Of a stretch of DNA of 64,000 nucleotides, positions 1-7,679 are shown one piece after another; position 1 is the first letter of the stretch; every line of letters begins with the position of its first letter. The notes beneath the pieces were generated by a model. The model made no database searches and was not told the DNA's origin. It saw only the letters and a list, made by a program, of their open reading frames with translations. Source of the stretch: Marisediminitalea oceani (GTDB taxonomy: Bacteria > Pseudomonadota > Gammaproteobacteria > Enterobacterales > Alteromonadaceae); the NCBI RefSeq assembly GCF_003731635.1, contig NZ_RCUA01000089.1, positions 1 through 64,000 on the forward strand. Direction: 5' to 3'. The translations under genes and the position numbers were made by a program.

Positions 1-40
1 GGGACTATTTTACGGAGTGGTTCTGTCTGGGGAAGACGGT

Positions 41-418
41 CTAAATTGATCGCTTACGGCACAAATCCGTCAGTTTATTAATAATGGCCTGTACGGAACG
101 GCCGCTGTCAAACACGTCATCAACAATTAACAACTTGTCCTGATGCTGAATATTCTTAACCAGATAGTTTAAGCCGTGGACTTTAACTTCTTTGGCCTGA
201 TCATCAATCCCCTGGTAGGACGAAGTTCGAATCGCAATGTTATCCGTTTCGACGCCATGAAATGCCAGATACTCCTGAACCGCTATGCCAATGGGTGCGC
301 CACCACGCCATACTGCAATAATAAACGTTGGCTCGAAGCCTGAATCATAGACCTGAGCTGCCAGTTTAAATGAGTCGTCCAGCAACCCTTGCGCATTTAA
401 ATATGTTTTGCTTTTCAT
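41..418 (-). CDS. Truncated phosphoribosyltransferase family protein
   Basis: The protein has 125 residues of a type I phosphoribosyltransferase fold. It contains the PRPP-binding loop LLIVDDVFDSGRS near residues 96-108 and a conserved WRGGAPIGIAVQE segment near residues 38-50. Family members normally transfer purine bases onto PRPP in the cytoplasm; the substrate cannot be told here. It is a paralogue of the divergent gene at 507-1073 and aligns with it from the start through the PRPP loop. The paralogue continues for about 70 more residues, including a YxLHETSDWLVFP-like C-terminal core, whereas this protein ends at a TAG codon. Reading on past the TAG shows a possibly related stretch (TVFPRQN) and then a second in-frame TAG. 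The gene is therefore probably truncated or decaying, but the window edge hides the rest. Confidence 0.7.
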   Translation of the reverse strand: MKSKTYLNAQGLLDDSFKLAAQVYDSGFEPTFIIAVWRGGAPIGIAVQEYLAFHGVETDNIAIRTSSYQGIDDQAKEVKVHGLNYLVKNIQHQDKLLIVDDVFDSGRSVQAIINKLTDLCRKRSI

Positions 419-506
419 TGCTTGTCCTGTAAAAGGTATTAACTAACCGGCCAATCAAATGCTATGGTAGCCTTAACATAGCATTGTGTCACACTGGAGA
501 TGCTTG

Positions 507-1073
507 GTGGAAAAGCGTTATCTTGAAGAACAGCAAATTATTGAAGATTCTTTTCGTTTAGGCGTTCAGATTTTTGAAAGTGGTTTTAGGCCTACGTTTA
601 TTGTGGGCTTGTGGCGCGGTGGCAGCGCGGTTGGCATTTATGTACAGGAATGCCTGCAAACACTGGGCGTACAAACCGACCATATAGCATTGAGAACCTC
701 TTATCCGGGCCTGCCTGAGTATCAGAATATGGTCGAGACCCCCGAGCGCATAAGAGTGCACGGCACCCAATATCTTATTGAAAATCTTAATATTGATGAC
801 GGTTTGCTGATTGTTGATGACGTATTCAGTTCTGGCCATAACATTACTGCTGTGATCAATCGTTTAAGCACCAAGCTCAAACGTAATATGCCCGAAGAAG
901 TCAGAATAGCCACACTTTATCAGCGCACCGGTTATAACCGCACTACCCTAAAGCCCGATTTTTGCCTGCATGAAACTTCAGACTGGCTGGTATTTCCCTA
1001 TGAATTAAAGGGCCTGAGTCACGAAGAAATCACTGCTAACAAGCCTTATGTTGCGCCTTACTTACGAACCTAA
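507..1073 (+). CDS. Phosphoribosyltransferase family protein (purine-type PRT)
   Basis: This 188-residue protein is a full-length type I phosphoribosyltransferase of the hypoxanthine/xanthine PRT-like group. The PRPP-binding signature LLIVDDVFSSGHN lies near residues 100-112, and a conserved LHETSDWLVFPYELKG segment lies near the C-terminus. The open frame extends up to a GTG at 486, but I chose GTG 507. It has GGAGA seven bases upstream, and starting there lines the N-terminus up with the divergent paralogue. It is expected to be a cytoplasmic purine salvage enzyme; the exact base is not deducible. The intergenic region of about 90 bases to the minus-strand paralogue probably holds both promoters. 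Confidence 0.85.
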   Translation: MEKRYLEEQQIIEDSFRLGVQIFESGFRPTFIVGLWRGGSAVGIYVQECLQTLGVQTDHIALRTSYPGLPEYQNMVETPERIRVHGTQYLIENLNIDDGLLIVDDVFSSGHNITAVINRLSTKLKRNMPEEVRIATLYQRTGYNRTTLKPDFCLHETSDWLVFPYELKGLSHEEITANKPYVAPYLRT

Positions 1074-1083
1074 CTGTCTGGTT

Positions 1084-1446
1084 TTACATATTGATTAGTT
1101 TATTGAGGTAATCTTTTAGCGGCGTGTTGATAACCTTTACATCCGGGCTATCGTTTATCTTGAGTGCTGTAATAACAATAGATTTAAGGTACTGATACTC
1201 CTCAGAAACCTCGGGGATATTCAGACGTTCTGTAAGCGTTTCCAACTCTTTGTCGCTCAGTTTATTCCGGTTAATGTACCGCCTGATATAACTGCGCCAT
1301 TCATCTAAATGACTAACTTCCAGGCGTTCCGGAAAGATTCTGAGATCTTCAATATCCTGTTTAAAATCATGGGGCGGCTGTGGTTCGTCGAGTAAGTAAC
1401 GGTACGTGAATAACGTGATAATTTCGCTGTTTTCATTTGCATACAT
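1084..1446 (-). CDS. Hypothetical protein, 120 aa
   Basis: I do not recognise this protein. It is a small, charged, probably soluble and mostly helical protein with no signal peptide, membrane segment or cysteine motif. The ATG at 1446 has an AGG about ten bases upstream. The gene converges on the phosphoribosyltransferase that ends at 1073, with only ten bases between them, and it lies about 100 bases downstream of the histidine kinase on the same strand. Coding potential is supported by an uninterrupted frame and composition like that of its neighbours. No function is assigned. Confidence 0.6.
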   Translation of the reverse strand: MYANENSEIITLFTYRYLLDEPQPPHDFKQDIEDLRIFPERLEVSHLDEWRSYIRRYINRNKLSDKELETLTERLNIPEVSEEYQYLKSIVITALKINDSPDVKVINTPLKDYLNKLINM

Positions 1447-1546
1447 ATTGGCTTTACCTGCGTCGCGTTTGCTTAATGCCTGCTACGCATAAAATGCTCA
1501 TCTGTATCAACCTTCAGAAACAAACGTGACTCAACCGCGGCAGTTA

Positions 1547-3757
1547 TCAACCTTCACAGCTAGCAGCCAAAACACTATACAAACGGTTCATATCAATTGG
1601 TTTCCCGATATGCTCATCAAACCCCAATTGAAGGTACTTTTGAACCTCATCAGCCATTACATCTGCGGTTAGGGCGATCAAAGGAAGGTGTGGGAATTGC
1701 GCTTTAATTTCCTTACATGCCTGAACACCATCCATCACTGGCATTTGAATATCCATTAATACAGCATCGTAACGGCCCTGTTTACCGCTAACGGCATCCA
1801 GCGCAAGCTGACCGTTTTCCACCATATCAAAGCTCACATTGGTTGACTCCAGCATAGACTCAATGATGGTCTGATTAATCATATTATCTTCTGCTACCAA
1901 TATTTGTTTGCCGGTTAAGTCCGGTACAGCCAAACTAAAGGGCACTTCGGTTTCACTGACCAGTTCGGCTCGCGGTAATGGCAGTTCCACTGTTACCCGG
2001 GTGCCCTGCTGCTCTTCACTCTCCACGTTCAGTCGCCCTTGCATTATGCTTACAAGGCTATGTGTAATCGACATGCCAAGACCAGTGCCACCCACCTTAC
2101 GGGTACTGGATGTATCGGCCTGGGAGAAGCGCTCAAAGATCTTACTCTGCATAGCTTTATTCATCCCAATGCCGGTATCGGTTACTGCTATTACTATTTG
2201 CTCCTGCTGGTCACTGGCAGAGGCCATACTTAACTTAACCGTTACCGAACCCGCCTCGGTAAATTTCACTGCGTTTGAGACCAGGTTAACAATGATTTGT
2301 TTAACCCTTACCGAATCTCCAAGCCAACCATCCTGGAAGGAGCTCTCAATCTCCATCGCCAGCTTCAGGTCTTTGCTCTGTGCCAGTGCTTTAAGATCAG
2401 ACACTGCCGACTCAGTAATTTCCAGTAATGAAAATGGTTGTTCCTCAAGCTCGAGTTTATTGGCTTCGATTTTTGAGTAGTCGAGTATGTCATTTATGAT
2501 GGTTAACAGATGTTTAGCAGAAAACAGTGCCTTGTTAACCCGCTCTTTGGTGTGACTGGTTAAATCTGAACGTTCAAGCACTTGCAGTGTGCCCAGAACA
2601 CCATTCATCGGGGTGCGGATTTCGTGACTCATATTCGCCTGAAAGTCACTTTTAGAGCGGTTGGCACTATCTGCTTCCAGCAAAGCTCTGGCCATATTTT
2701 TATTATGTAAGTGCGCGCGATACAGCATGAATATGGTCATTACAACGATGACCACCAGAAAGAAGCTCACGATAACAAGAACCACCTCTAACGAGTAAAC
2801 CGACGGTTCCTCATTCACCAGTTCTGCACCAGGCGGTAAAGCTTTTGCATCGATTCCCCATCGGTCCAGCTGTTGTGCGTTGAATTGTTGGCTGACTACC
2901 CTATTCTGATGCGCGGGCAACTGCTCCCCTGCTGCCAGGGCAATTGCTGCGTCAGCTATTCTTTCTGGTACCACTACAGCACCACCGGCATACCGACTCA
3001 CATTGTGAGCAAATATGGTAAAAACGGGATGTTGAGTTTGTGTGGTTAACCAGTCATGTACGGTCTCCCAGTTTCGTTCGTGAAATTTATAATTGATGTA
3101 AATAATGGGTGTACCTGCCGGGCTATCGCGTAATGCTGTCAGCGTTTGTTCGGGGTATTTTTCCGGGTTGAAATATCTGAAGCCAATTCCAACGGGAACC
3201 TTGGAGACAAAGTTTTGTACCAGACCGTCATCTTGTTCCAGGCCAAGATGGCCATGCACCAGCAGTATTTCTTTGGTATCTGGCAATGCAGCTAAAATCT
3301 GTGAATAAGATAAATCAGGCTCATAGTCAGAGCGCACCAGGGTGCCTGTTCTGGGGCTCCAGTCTATGTGTAAAAAATAGCGTTCTGCCTGGGGCAAAAT
3401 GGTTGGGTTGGTATCCACAAATACGCTGGCGTGGCGACCGATCGCCACAAGGCGGGAGAAACTCGCGTTTTGCTTATCCCGAAGGAGGTTTTGTAATTGA
3501 TAGTTAAAGTTATCAAGAATGGTTTTTTTGACTTCAGGCCCGAAATCTTCAACCGAATCGGCATAATAGGCCGGTACCGTTAACACCAGGATATTTTCGC
3601 TCTCTGACACCTGGCTCATTAACCGGTACATCATTTTCACTTCAAAATCAGACTCGTTAAACGAATTAACCAGAATAACGCTGTAGCCTTCGGCTTGTCT
3701 GGCAGATGTGCTGGCCGAAAAAAAGAGCAAAAAAAATACAAAAAGCCGCAACATCAT
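1547..3757 (-). CDS. Hybrid sensor histidine kinase/response regulator with periplasmic ABC-like sensor domain
   Basis: This 736-residue protein has an N-terminal signal peptide (about residues 1-19), then a periplasmic region of about 300 residues resembling ABC-transporter substrate-binding proteins of the PF04392 type. A single membrane span lies at about 322-346. The HisKA domain carries phospho-acceptor His378 in MSHEIRTP. The HATPase domain shows the N-box (Asn491/Asn495), DTGIGM with Asp527, and GGTGLGM. The C-terminal receiver domain has Asp669 in VLMDIQMPV and Lys719. The architecture implies ligand sensing in the periplasm, autophosphorylation, and internal transfer to Asp669, probably then relayed to an Hpt protein. 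No partner regulator or Hpt gene lies nearby, so the output is unknown. Confidence 0.9.
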   Translation of the reverse strand: MMLRLFVFFLLFFSASTSARQAEGYSVILVNSFNESDFEVKMMYRLMSQVSESENILVLTVPAYYADSVEDFGPEVKKTILDNFNYQLQNLLRDKQNASFSRLVAIGRHASVFVDTNPTILPQAERYFLHIDWSPRTGTLVRSDYEPDLSYSQILAALPDTKEILLVHGHLGLEQDDGLVQNFVSKVPVGIGFRYFNPEKYPEQTLTALRDSPAGTPIIYINYKFHERNWETVHDWLTTQTQHPVFTIFAHNVSRYAGGAVVVPERIADAAIALAAGEQLPAHQNRVVSQQFNAQQLDRWGIDAKALPPGAELVNEEPSVYSLEVVLVIVSFFLVVIVVMTIFMLYRAHLHNKNMARALLEADSANRSKSDFQANMSHEIRTPMNGVLGTLQVLERSDLTSHTKERVNKALFSAKHLLTIINDILDYSKIEANKLELEEQPFSLLEITESAVSDLKALAQSKDLKLAMEIESSFQDGWLGDSVRVKQIIVNLVSNAVKFTEAGSVTVKLSMASASDQQEQIVIAVTDTGIGMNKAMQSKIFERFSQADTSSTRKVGGTGLGMSITHSLVSIMQGRLNVESEEQQGTRVTVELPLPRAELVSETEVPFSLAVPDLTGKQILVAEDNMINQTIIESMLESTNVSFDMVENGQLALDAVSGKQGRYDAVLMDIQMPVMDGVQACKEIKAQFPHLPLIALTADVMADEVQKYLQLGFDEHIGKPIDMNRLYSVLAASCEG

Positions 3758-3977
3758 AATACGCAGTCACTTTGGGAAGATTTGAGCCTTAAGCAGTATT
3801 TTAACCACAGGCAATATCATTTAGATTAGCCAATTTTTACAACATTGTTAATTTATTTTAACGCCTAAAAAGTGCCTGGCAGGACCGGCATATGTAGTGG
3901 TGCGCTAAACTTTGGTTAAACACCTCAGTCACCGCCGTGTATAATGCGGCGAGTCTTACCAGAAAAAAGAATCATCA

Positions 3978-4499
3978 ATGGCCTCTTCCCTTACCTACCT
4001 GTCTCATTATCCGCAACATTTGCAGGATCAGGTTGCACAACTATTGGATGCCAACAAGCTCGGAGACTGGCTGCGCGCTCGTTATCCCCATATACATAAC
4101 ATCAATAACGATAAAGCGTTACGTGATTATGCGATGGTGATTAAGAATCAGTACATGAAGAAAACGCAGCCCTTAAGTAAGGTGGTTTACGACAATAAGA
4201 TCCACATTGTAAACCATGCGCTGGGCCTGCATTCCTATGTCTCGCGGGTTCAGGGCGGCAAGCTGAAAAGTAAAAATGAGCTGAGGGTGAGCGAACTATT
4301 TAAAGCTACCCCGGAAGCCTTTTTAAATATGATTGTTGTGCATGAGCTCGCCCACCTGAAGGAAAAAGAACACAATAAAGCGTTCTATCAGCTGTGCCGA
4401 CACATGTTGCCCGACTACCATCAAATTGAATTTGACGTTCGCGTGTACTTAACTGAGCTGGAAAATACCGGCCATGTTTTTGTAACTCCCACAGCCTGA
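3978..4499 (+). CDS. YgjP-like (DUF45) M48-type metallopeptidase
   Basis: This 173-residue cytoplasmic protein carries the zinc-binding motif VVHELAHLKEKEHNKAFY. His122 and His126 are the HExxH histidines, Glu123 is the catalytic glutamate, and His132 is the likely third ligand. This HELxHxxxxxH arrangement is typical of the YgjP/DUF45 family, whose physiological substrate is poorly known. The basic segment around 88-100 (VQGGKLKSKNELR) is also typical of the family. The UPF0231 gene follows after eight bases, so the two are probably cotranscribed. The ATG at 3978 fits the domain start. Confidence 0.85.
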   Translation: MASSLTYLSHYPQHLQDQVAQLLDANKLGDWLRARYPHIHNINNDKALRDYAMVIKNQYMKKTQPLSKVVYDNKIHIVNHALGLHSYVSRVQGGKLKSKNELRVSELFKATPEAFLNMIVVHELAHLKEKEHNKAFYQLCRHMLPDYHQIEFDVRVYLTELENTGHVFVTPTA

Positions 4500-4507
4500 G
4501 ATAAACC

Positions 4508-4858
4508 ATGGATTTTGAATTTTTAACCGATGTTACCGGCGAGCCGCTGGCCAAATGCGATGTGGAAAGTGAATATTTTGGTGACTGGCTAAGCCATGAT
4601 ATTGGTGCAGATACTGTAGCTGTTACCACTTTACTGGCAGCGATTGAAAAGCTACTTACCAGACAACAAATGGAATATGAATATACCGGCAAAATTTATC
4701 ACCTGATGATTGCCGACGATGAAGTCGAACTGTTCCTGAATAACACCGAACTCAATCACAGTGAGTTCGACGAAGATTTGGCTGAAGGCCCGGTCTCAGG
4801 CTGTGGTCTGATGGACTTTGCTAATCTGCTTGAAAACTGGCTGGGGTTTATCCGCTAA
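4508..4858 (+). CDS. yacL: UPF0231 family protein (YacL-like)
   Basis: This 116-residue acidic protein matches E. coli YacL over its length. It begins MDFEFLTDVTGEP where YacL begins MDYEFLRDITG, and it ends with the family's CGxxDF segment (CGLMDFANLLENW). The biochemical function of the family is unknown. It is probably cytoplasmic, with no signal peptide or membrane span. It lies eight bases downstream of the YgjP-like peptidase gene, so it is likely translated from the same message. Confidence 0.85.
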   Translation: MDFEFLTDVTGEPLAKCDVESEYFGDWLSHDIGADTVAVTTLLAAIEKLLTRQQMEYEYTGKIYHLMIADDEVELFLNNTELNHSEFDEDLAEGPVSGCGLMDFANLLENWLGFIR

Positions 4859-5012
4859 CGTCATATACAAGGTGTTCAAATTGTAACAGTTTTTCTGTAG
4901 CTAAGTGCATTCCTTACCAGTACAGTGATTAAACCTGTTTAGTGCAGCAACACATCTGGCTGTGTGAGCTGACGACAATGGATGATCTTTAATCTCACAA
5001 TGGAGTGTAAGA

Positions 5013-5636
5013 ATGCGTTATTTTTTAGCCTGTTTGTGTGTATTACTGCTAAGCGGCTGTGGCGGAGATGATGGCCCGGACGATCTGCAAGCCTTCGCCG
5101 CTAGTCAGGCAGAAAGGCGCGGTTTTACTGCTGTGCCCAATCAGGACAATGTCTCACTGGCTGATCTGGATTTGAGTACTGAGCAGGATTACGCAGAAAT
5201 TCGATTGGTGTTTACCGATTCATCCGCGTCAGATTATGAAGTGATTAAGGCATTCGATGAAGATATTAAGGCATCGTTAAGTGAAGCCCAACTGTTTGCC
5301 CTGAACACCGAAACCACCCTTTCAGGCTATGATTCGGGTTGTTTACCGGCTCACTGTGTTATCTACCTGGTTGCTCTGCATGGTTTACAAACCACGCTGG
5401 TAGACAACCTGCTCGATTTGCGTAGTTTCCTGGGCGATATCAATACCCCGGCGGAGATCTCGTTTGTTTCACCAGAAAGCTATTACTATCAGCAAAATGA
5501 AGACGGTTACTTAACGCTAACGATTTGGTCTGATTGTAACGGGAATTCAGGTGTCGACCTGGTTCAGATAACGCGCGGGGGTGACGTACTGGTTCAGCAA
5601 ACTCTGGCAACTAAACACAGTAATTTGGTATGTTAG
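5013..5636 (+). CDS. Putative lipoprotein, function unknown
   Basis: The protein has 207 residues and a classical lipoprotein signal peptide: a hydrophobic core, then the lipobox LLSGC with Cys16 as the acylation site. Gly17 at position +2 suggests outer-membrane rather than inner-membrane retention. The mature part is acidic and begins with a Gly/Asp-rich linker. Three or four further cysteines, including the C-terminal residue, could form disulfides. GGAGT seven bases before the ATG supports the start. It ends in TAG, which shows that amber works as a normal stop in this genome. I do not recognise the family. Confidence 0.75.
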   Translation: MRYFLACLCVLLLSGCGGDDGPDDLQAFAASQAERRGFTAVPNQDNVSLADLDLSTEQDYAEIRLVFTDSSASDYEVIKAFDEDIKASLSEAQLFALNTETTLSGYDSGCLPAHCVIYLVALHGLQTTLVDNLLDLRSFLGDINTPAEISFVSPESYYYQQNEDGYLTLTIWSDCNGNSGVDLVQITRGGDVLVQQTLATKHSNLVC

Positions 5637-5649
5637 TGCCCGGCCAGAA

Positions 5650-6120
5650 CTAACAACGTGAATAACTATTAGCCCAGAAGATGCGGTTGGTCATGGTGTC
5701 ATGGGTATTTTGCTGATTGAGATACATGGCACCTAACAAGTAAGCTTCCAGCTCGCCCTCATTGCTACACTGCCATTGCTCAACCACGTTTGAATGCCAC
5801 TGAACGTGATGCACCAGTTCATGCAGTAATACCTCTTTGAATCTGGGGTTATCCAATGCATTAACATAATGCCGGGCATTGGCAACTGACTGTGGGTCCA
5901 GTATATAAATAGTGCCGTAATTGCCATCCTCGAATGCATAGAGGGCCTTTATGCGCATATCGATACCTGATACCGGCGCGGTAGCATCGGCATTTTGATA
6001 ATATTCTTCGGTGAGTTCCTTGCGACTTAACACCACAACTTCTGGATGCGGCAGGCCCTGCGTACGATAGCTCGTATGCATTTCAATCCAGCTTAGCAAT
6101 GTGGTAATCAATAGCTCCAT
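5650..6120 (-). CDS. HExxH protein, DUF6647-like putative metallopeptidase
   Basis: The protein has 156 residues with the zinc-peptidase motif VLLHELVHHVQW (His100, Glu101, His104). About 17 residues later comes NEGELEAYLLG, whose glutamates could supply the third metal ligand in the gluzincin manner. It resembles the DUF6647 family, which is uncharacterised. No clear signal peptide is visible, although the N-terminal 12 residues are hydrophobic. It converges on the lipoprotein gene, with only 13 bases between the stop codons, and no separate terminator is obvious there. Peptidase activity is inferred from the motif alone. Confidence 0.7.
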   Translation of the reverse strand: MELLITTLLSWIEMHTSYRTQGLPHPEVVVLSRKELTEEYYQNADATAPVSGIDMRIKALYAFEDGNYGTIYILDPQSVANARHYVNALDNPRFKEVLLHELVHHVQWHSNVVEQWQCSNEGELEAYLLGAMYLNQQNTHDTMTNRIFWANSYSRC

Positions 6121-6199
6121 TTCTGACCCAGCAAAAAACTTGAGTTATTATATTTACGTTGAAGTTGATGAAAAAGTGCACAAATCGGCACGCGTAAAA

Positions 6200-6230
6200 T
6201 AAAAAAGCCGGCATCGAAGATGAGCCGGCT
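6200..6230 (-). terminator. Rho-independent terminator of the catechol dioxygenase gene
   Basis: On the minus strand, AGCCGGC and GCCGGCT (arms at 6224-6230 and 6206-6212), extended inward by ATC/GAT, form a hairpin. It is followed by a run of T residues at 6200-6206. It sits about 30 bases after the stop codon at 6263. Confidence 0.8.
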
Positions 6231-6262
6231 GTTGAATGTGGTTGGATACCATTCAAAACTGG

Positions 6263-7189
6263 TTAGGTGTAAACCCCTAAAAAACTCTCCGGTACATGCA
6301 GAGACTGTGAAAAGGCGGCATGGCCAAGTTCGTCCATGGTCCAGGTTAACAGCGGCATATCCGGATAATAGGTGTAGCCGTCGCAGAACACTTCGTTACG
6401 ATTACCTGATGGATCAAAGTAATAAACAGTCTTAACCTGAGTCACACCATGGCGATCGTTCATTTCTACCGGTATTTCATATTTGCCTATCAGATCGGCA
6501 GCGCGAATGTGATCCTGGGAGTTTTCCAGTCTGAAGGATACGTGGTGGATAAGGCCAGGATTAGGATTTACTCCAAAAGCGATGTCGTGGGCCCGGCTTG
6601 AACAGCTCACGAAAAACAACACCGTATTCCCCTCACCATCAATGACTCGTTCGGTATAGCTAAACTCAAAGACTTCGGTAAACAGTTTTAAGTTTTGGTC
6701 TGCATCAGGCCCCACAATAAAGACGTGATCCAGCCCGTTTATGCGAAAACCGCGACATACATCATCATCGGGGATCACATCAGGGTTGAGCGTGCCCAGT
6801 GAATTACCCACCTGCTCTTTCTCGGCAAACAGATGCATTTCATGACCGGTGGGCAGAATAAACTTTAAGCGACGCCCACTTTTAGGGTAAACCCCGGCAT
6901 CTACGCGCTCTACCTCAATGCCAAAATCGATAATACTCTTTTCTAAATCGTCCAGCGTAGCGTCGTCATATACCTTAAAGGCAATATGATCCAATCCAGC
7001 CTGATCAGTTTCACGCAATACCAGACTGTGATGATCGTGTTCCGCCCAGGCTTTAAAATAGACCAGGCCATTATCGTCGGTCATCATCTCGTGCAAGCCC
7101 ATTCGGGTGCCGTAATGTTGTTTGGAGTCGGCCATATCCAGTACTCGCATCTGAACTTCAGCCAGCCTTAGTACACCACGCATTGACAT
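6263..7189 (-). CDS. Catechol 2,3-dioxygenase (extradiol, XylE/DmpB type)
   Basis: This 308-residue two-domain VOC-fold enzyme resembles XylE/DmpB along its whole length (XylE is 307 residues). Iron ligands are recognisable as His158 or its immediate equivalent in the GLDHVFI segment, a histidine of LIHHVSF (218/219) and Glu269 in GNRNEVF, numbered from an upstream GTG three codons earlier. It would cleave catechol between C2 and C3 to 2-hydroxymuconic semialdehyde in the cytoplasm. I chose ATG 7189 because AAGGTGG lies six bases upstream. None of the usual meta-pathway genes is next to it, nor a phenol hydroxylase or dedicated regulator. It appears monocistronic, with its own terminator. Confidence 0.92.
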   Translation of the reverse strand: MSMRGVLRLAEVQMRVLDMADSKQHYGTRMGLHEMMTDDNGLVYFKAWAEHDHHSLVLRETDQAGLDHIAFKVYDDATLDDLEKSIIDFGIEVERVDAGVYPKSGRRLKFILPTGHEMHLFAEKEQVGNSLGTLNPDVIPDDDVCRGFRINGLDHVFIVGPDADQNLKLFTEVFEFSYTERVIDGEGNTVLFFVSCSSRAHDIAFGVNPNPGLIHHVSFRLENSQDHIRAADLIGKYEIPVEMNDRHGVTQVKTVYYFDPSGNRNEVFCDGYTYYPDMPLLTWTMDELGHAAFSQSLHVPESFLGVYT

Positions 7190-7679
7190 ATTTACCACCT
7201 TGTATTTGTTACATTTTTTTATGGCAATGATTTAATTTAGTCGCGAATTGTTAATTTTTTTGTGCCGCCTATTAACTAAAAACACCAGGAACAAAACCCC
7301 GGTGATAAACGGTAGGTATCTGTTATCTTTACCTTAAAGCAACAACTCACAACAGAGTGTGTTACTGCATGGCGGTTGGACCAGCCTAACATTGCAAAGC
7401 CATTCGTTAACAGTGTGTAAACTTACACGTGCTTGGATGAGCTGGGAAATACCTTTTAAAGGCGAATCTTATACCTAAAAGGTATTCCCCTTGGTTACAG
7501 TAAGGTTTTAATGGTATAGCACCAGGGGCTATTTTGCTTTTGAGAATACACTGCAGCGTAGGCAACGTGCTTTCTCATCTTTGCTCAGTACACTGTTTAT
7601 ACGTTTGCTTACAAATAGCCACTTGCCAGTAAGATGTCATTTTTTAAAATAGTGTTTTACTCTGGTAAAGGAAATACCG
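7190..7679. other. Divergent intergenic region, 490 bp, with inverted repeats
   Basis: This region separates the catechol dioxygenase gene from the divergent amidohydrolase gene and probably holds both promoters. I see no convincing gene in it. It contains the palindrome GTGTAAACTTACAC at 7415-7428 and a long imperfect inverted repeat at 7444-7490, listed separately. Confidence 0.6.
7444..7490. repeat. 15-bp inverted repeat
   Basis: GGGAAATACCTTTTA (7444-7458) pairs with TAAAAGGTATTCCCC (7476-7490) at 14 of 15 positions across a 17-base spacer. No T-run follows on either strand, so it is more likely an operator or RNA structure than a terminator. It lies about 190 bases upstream of the amidohydrolase start. 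Confidence 0.6.
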
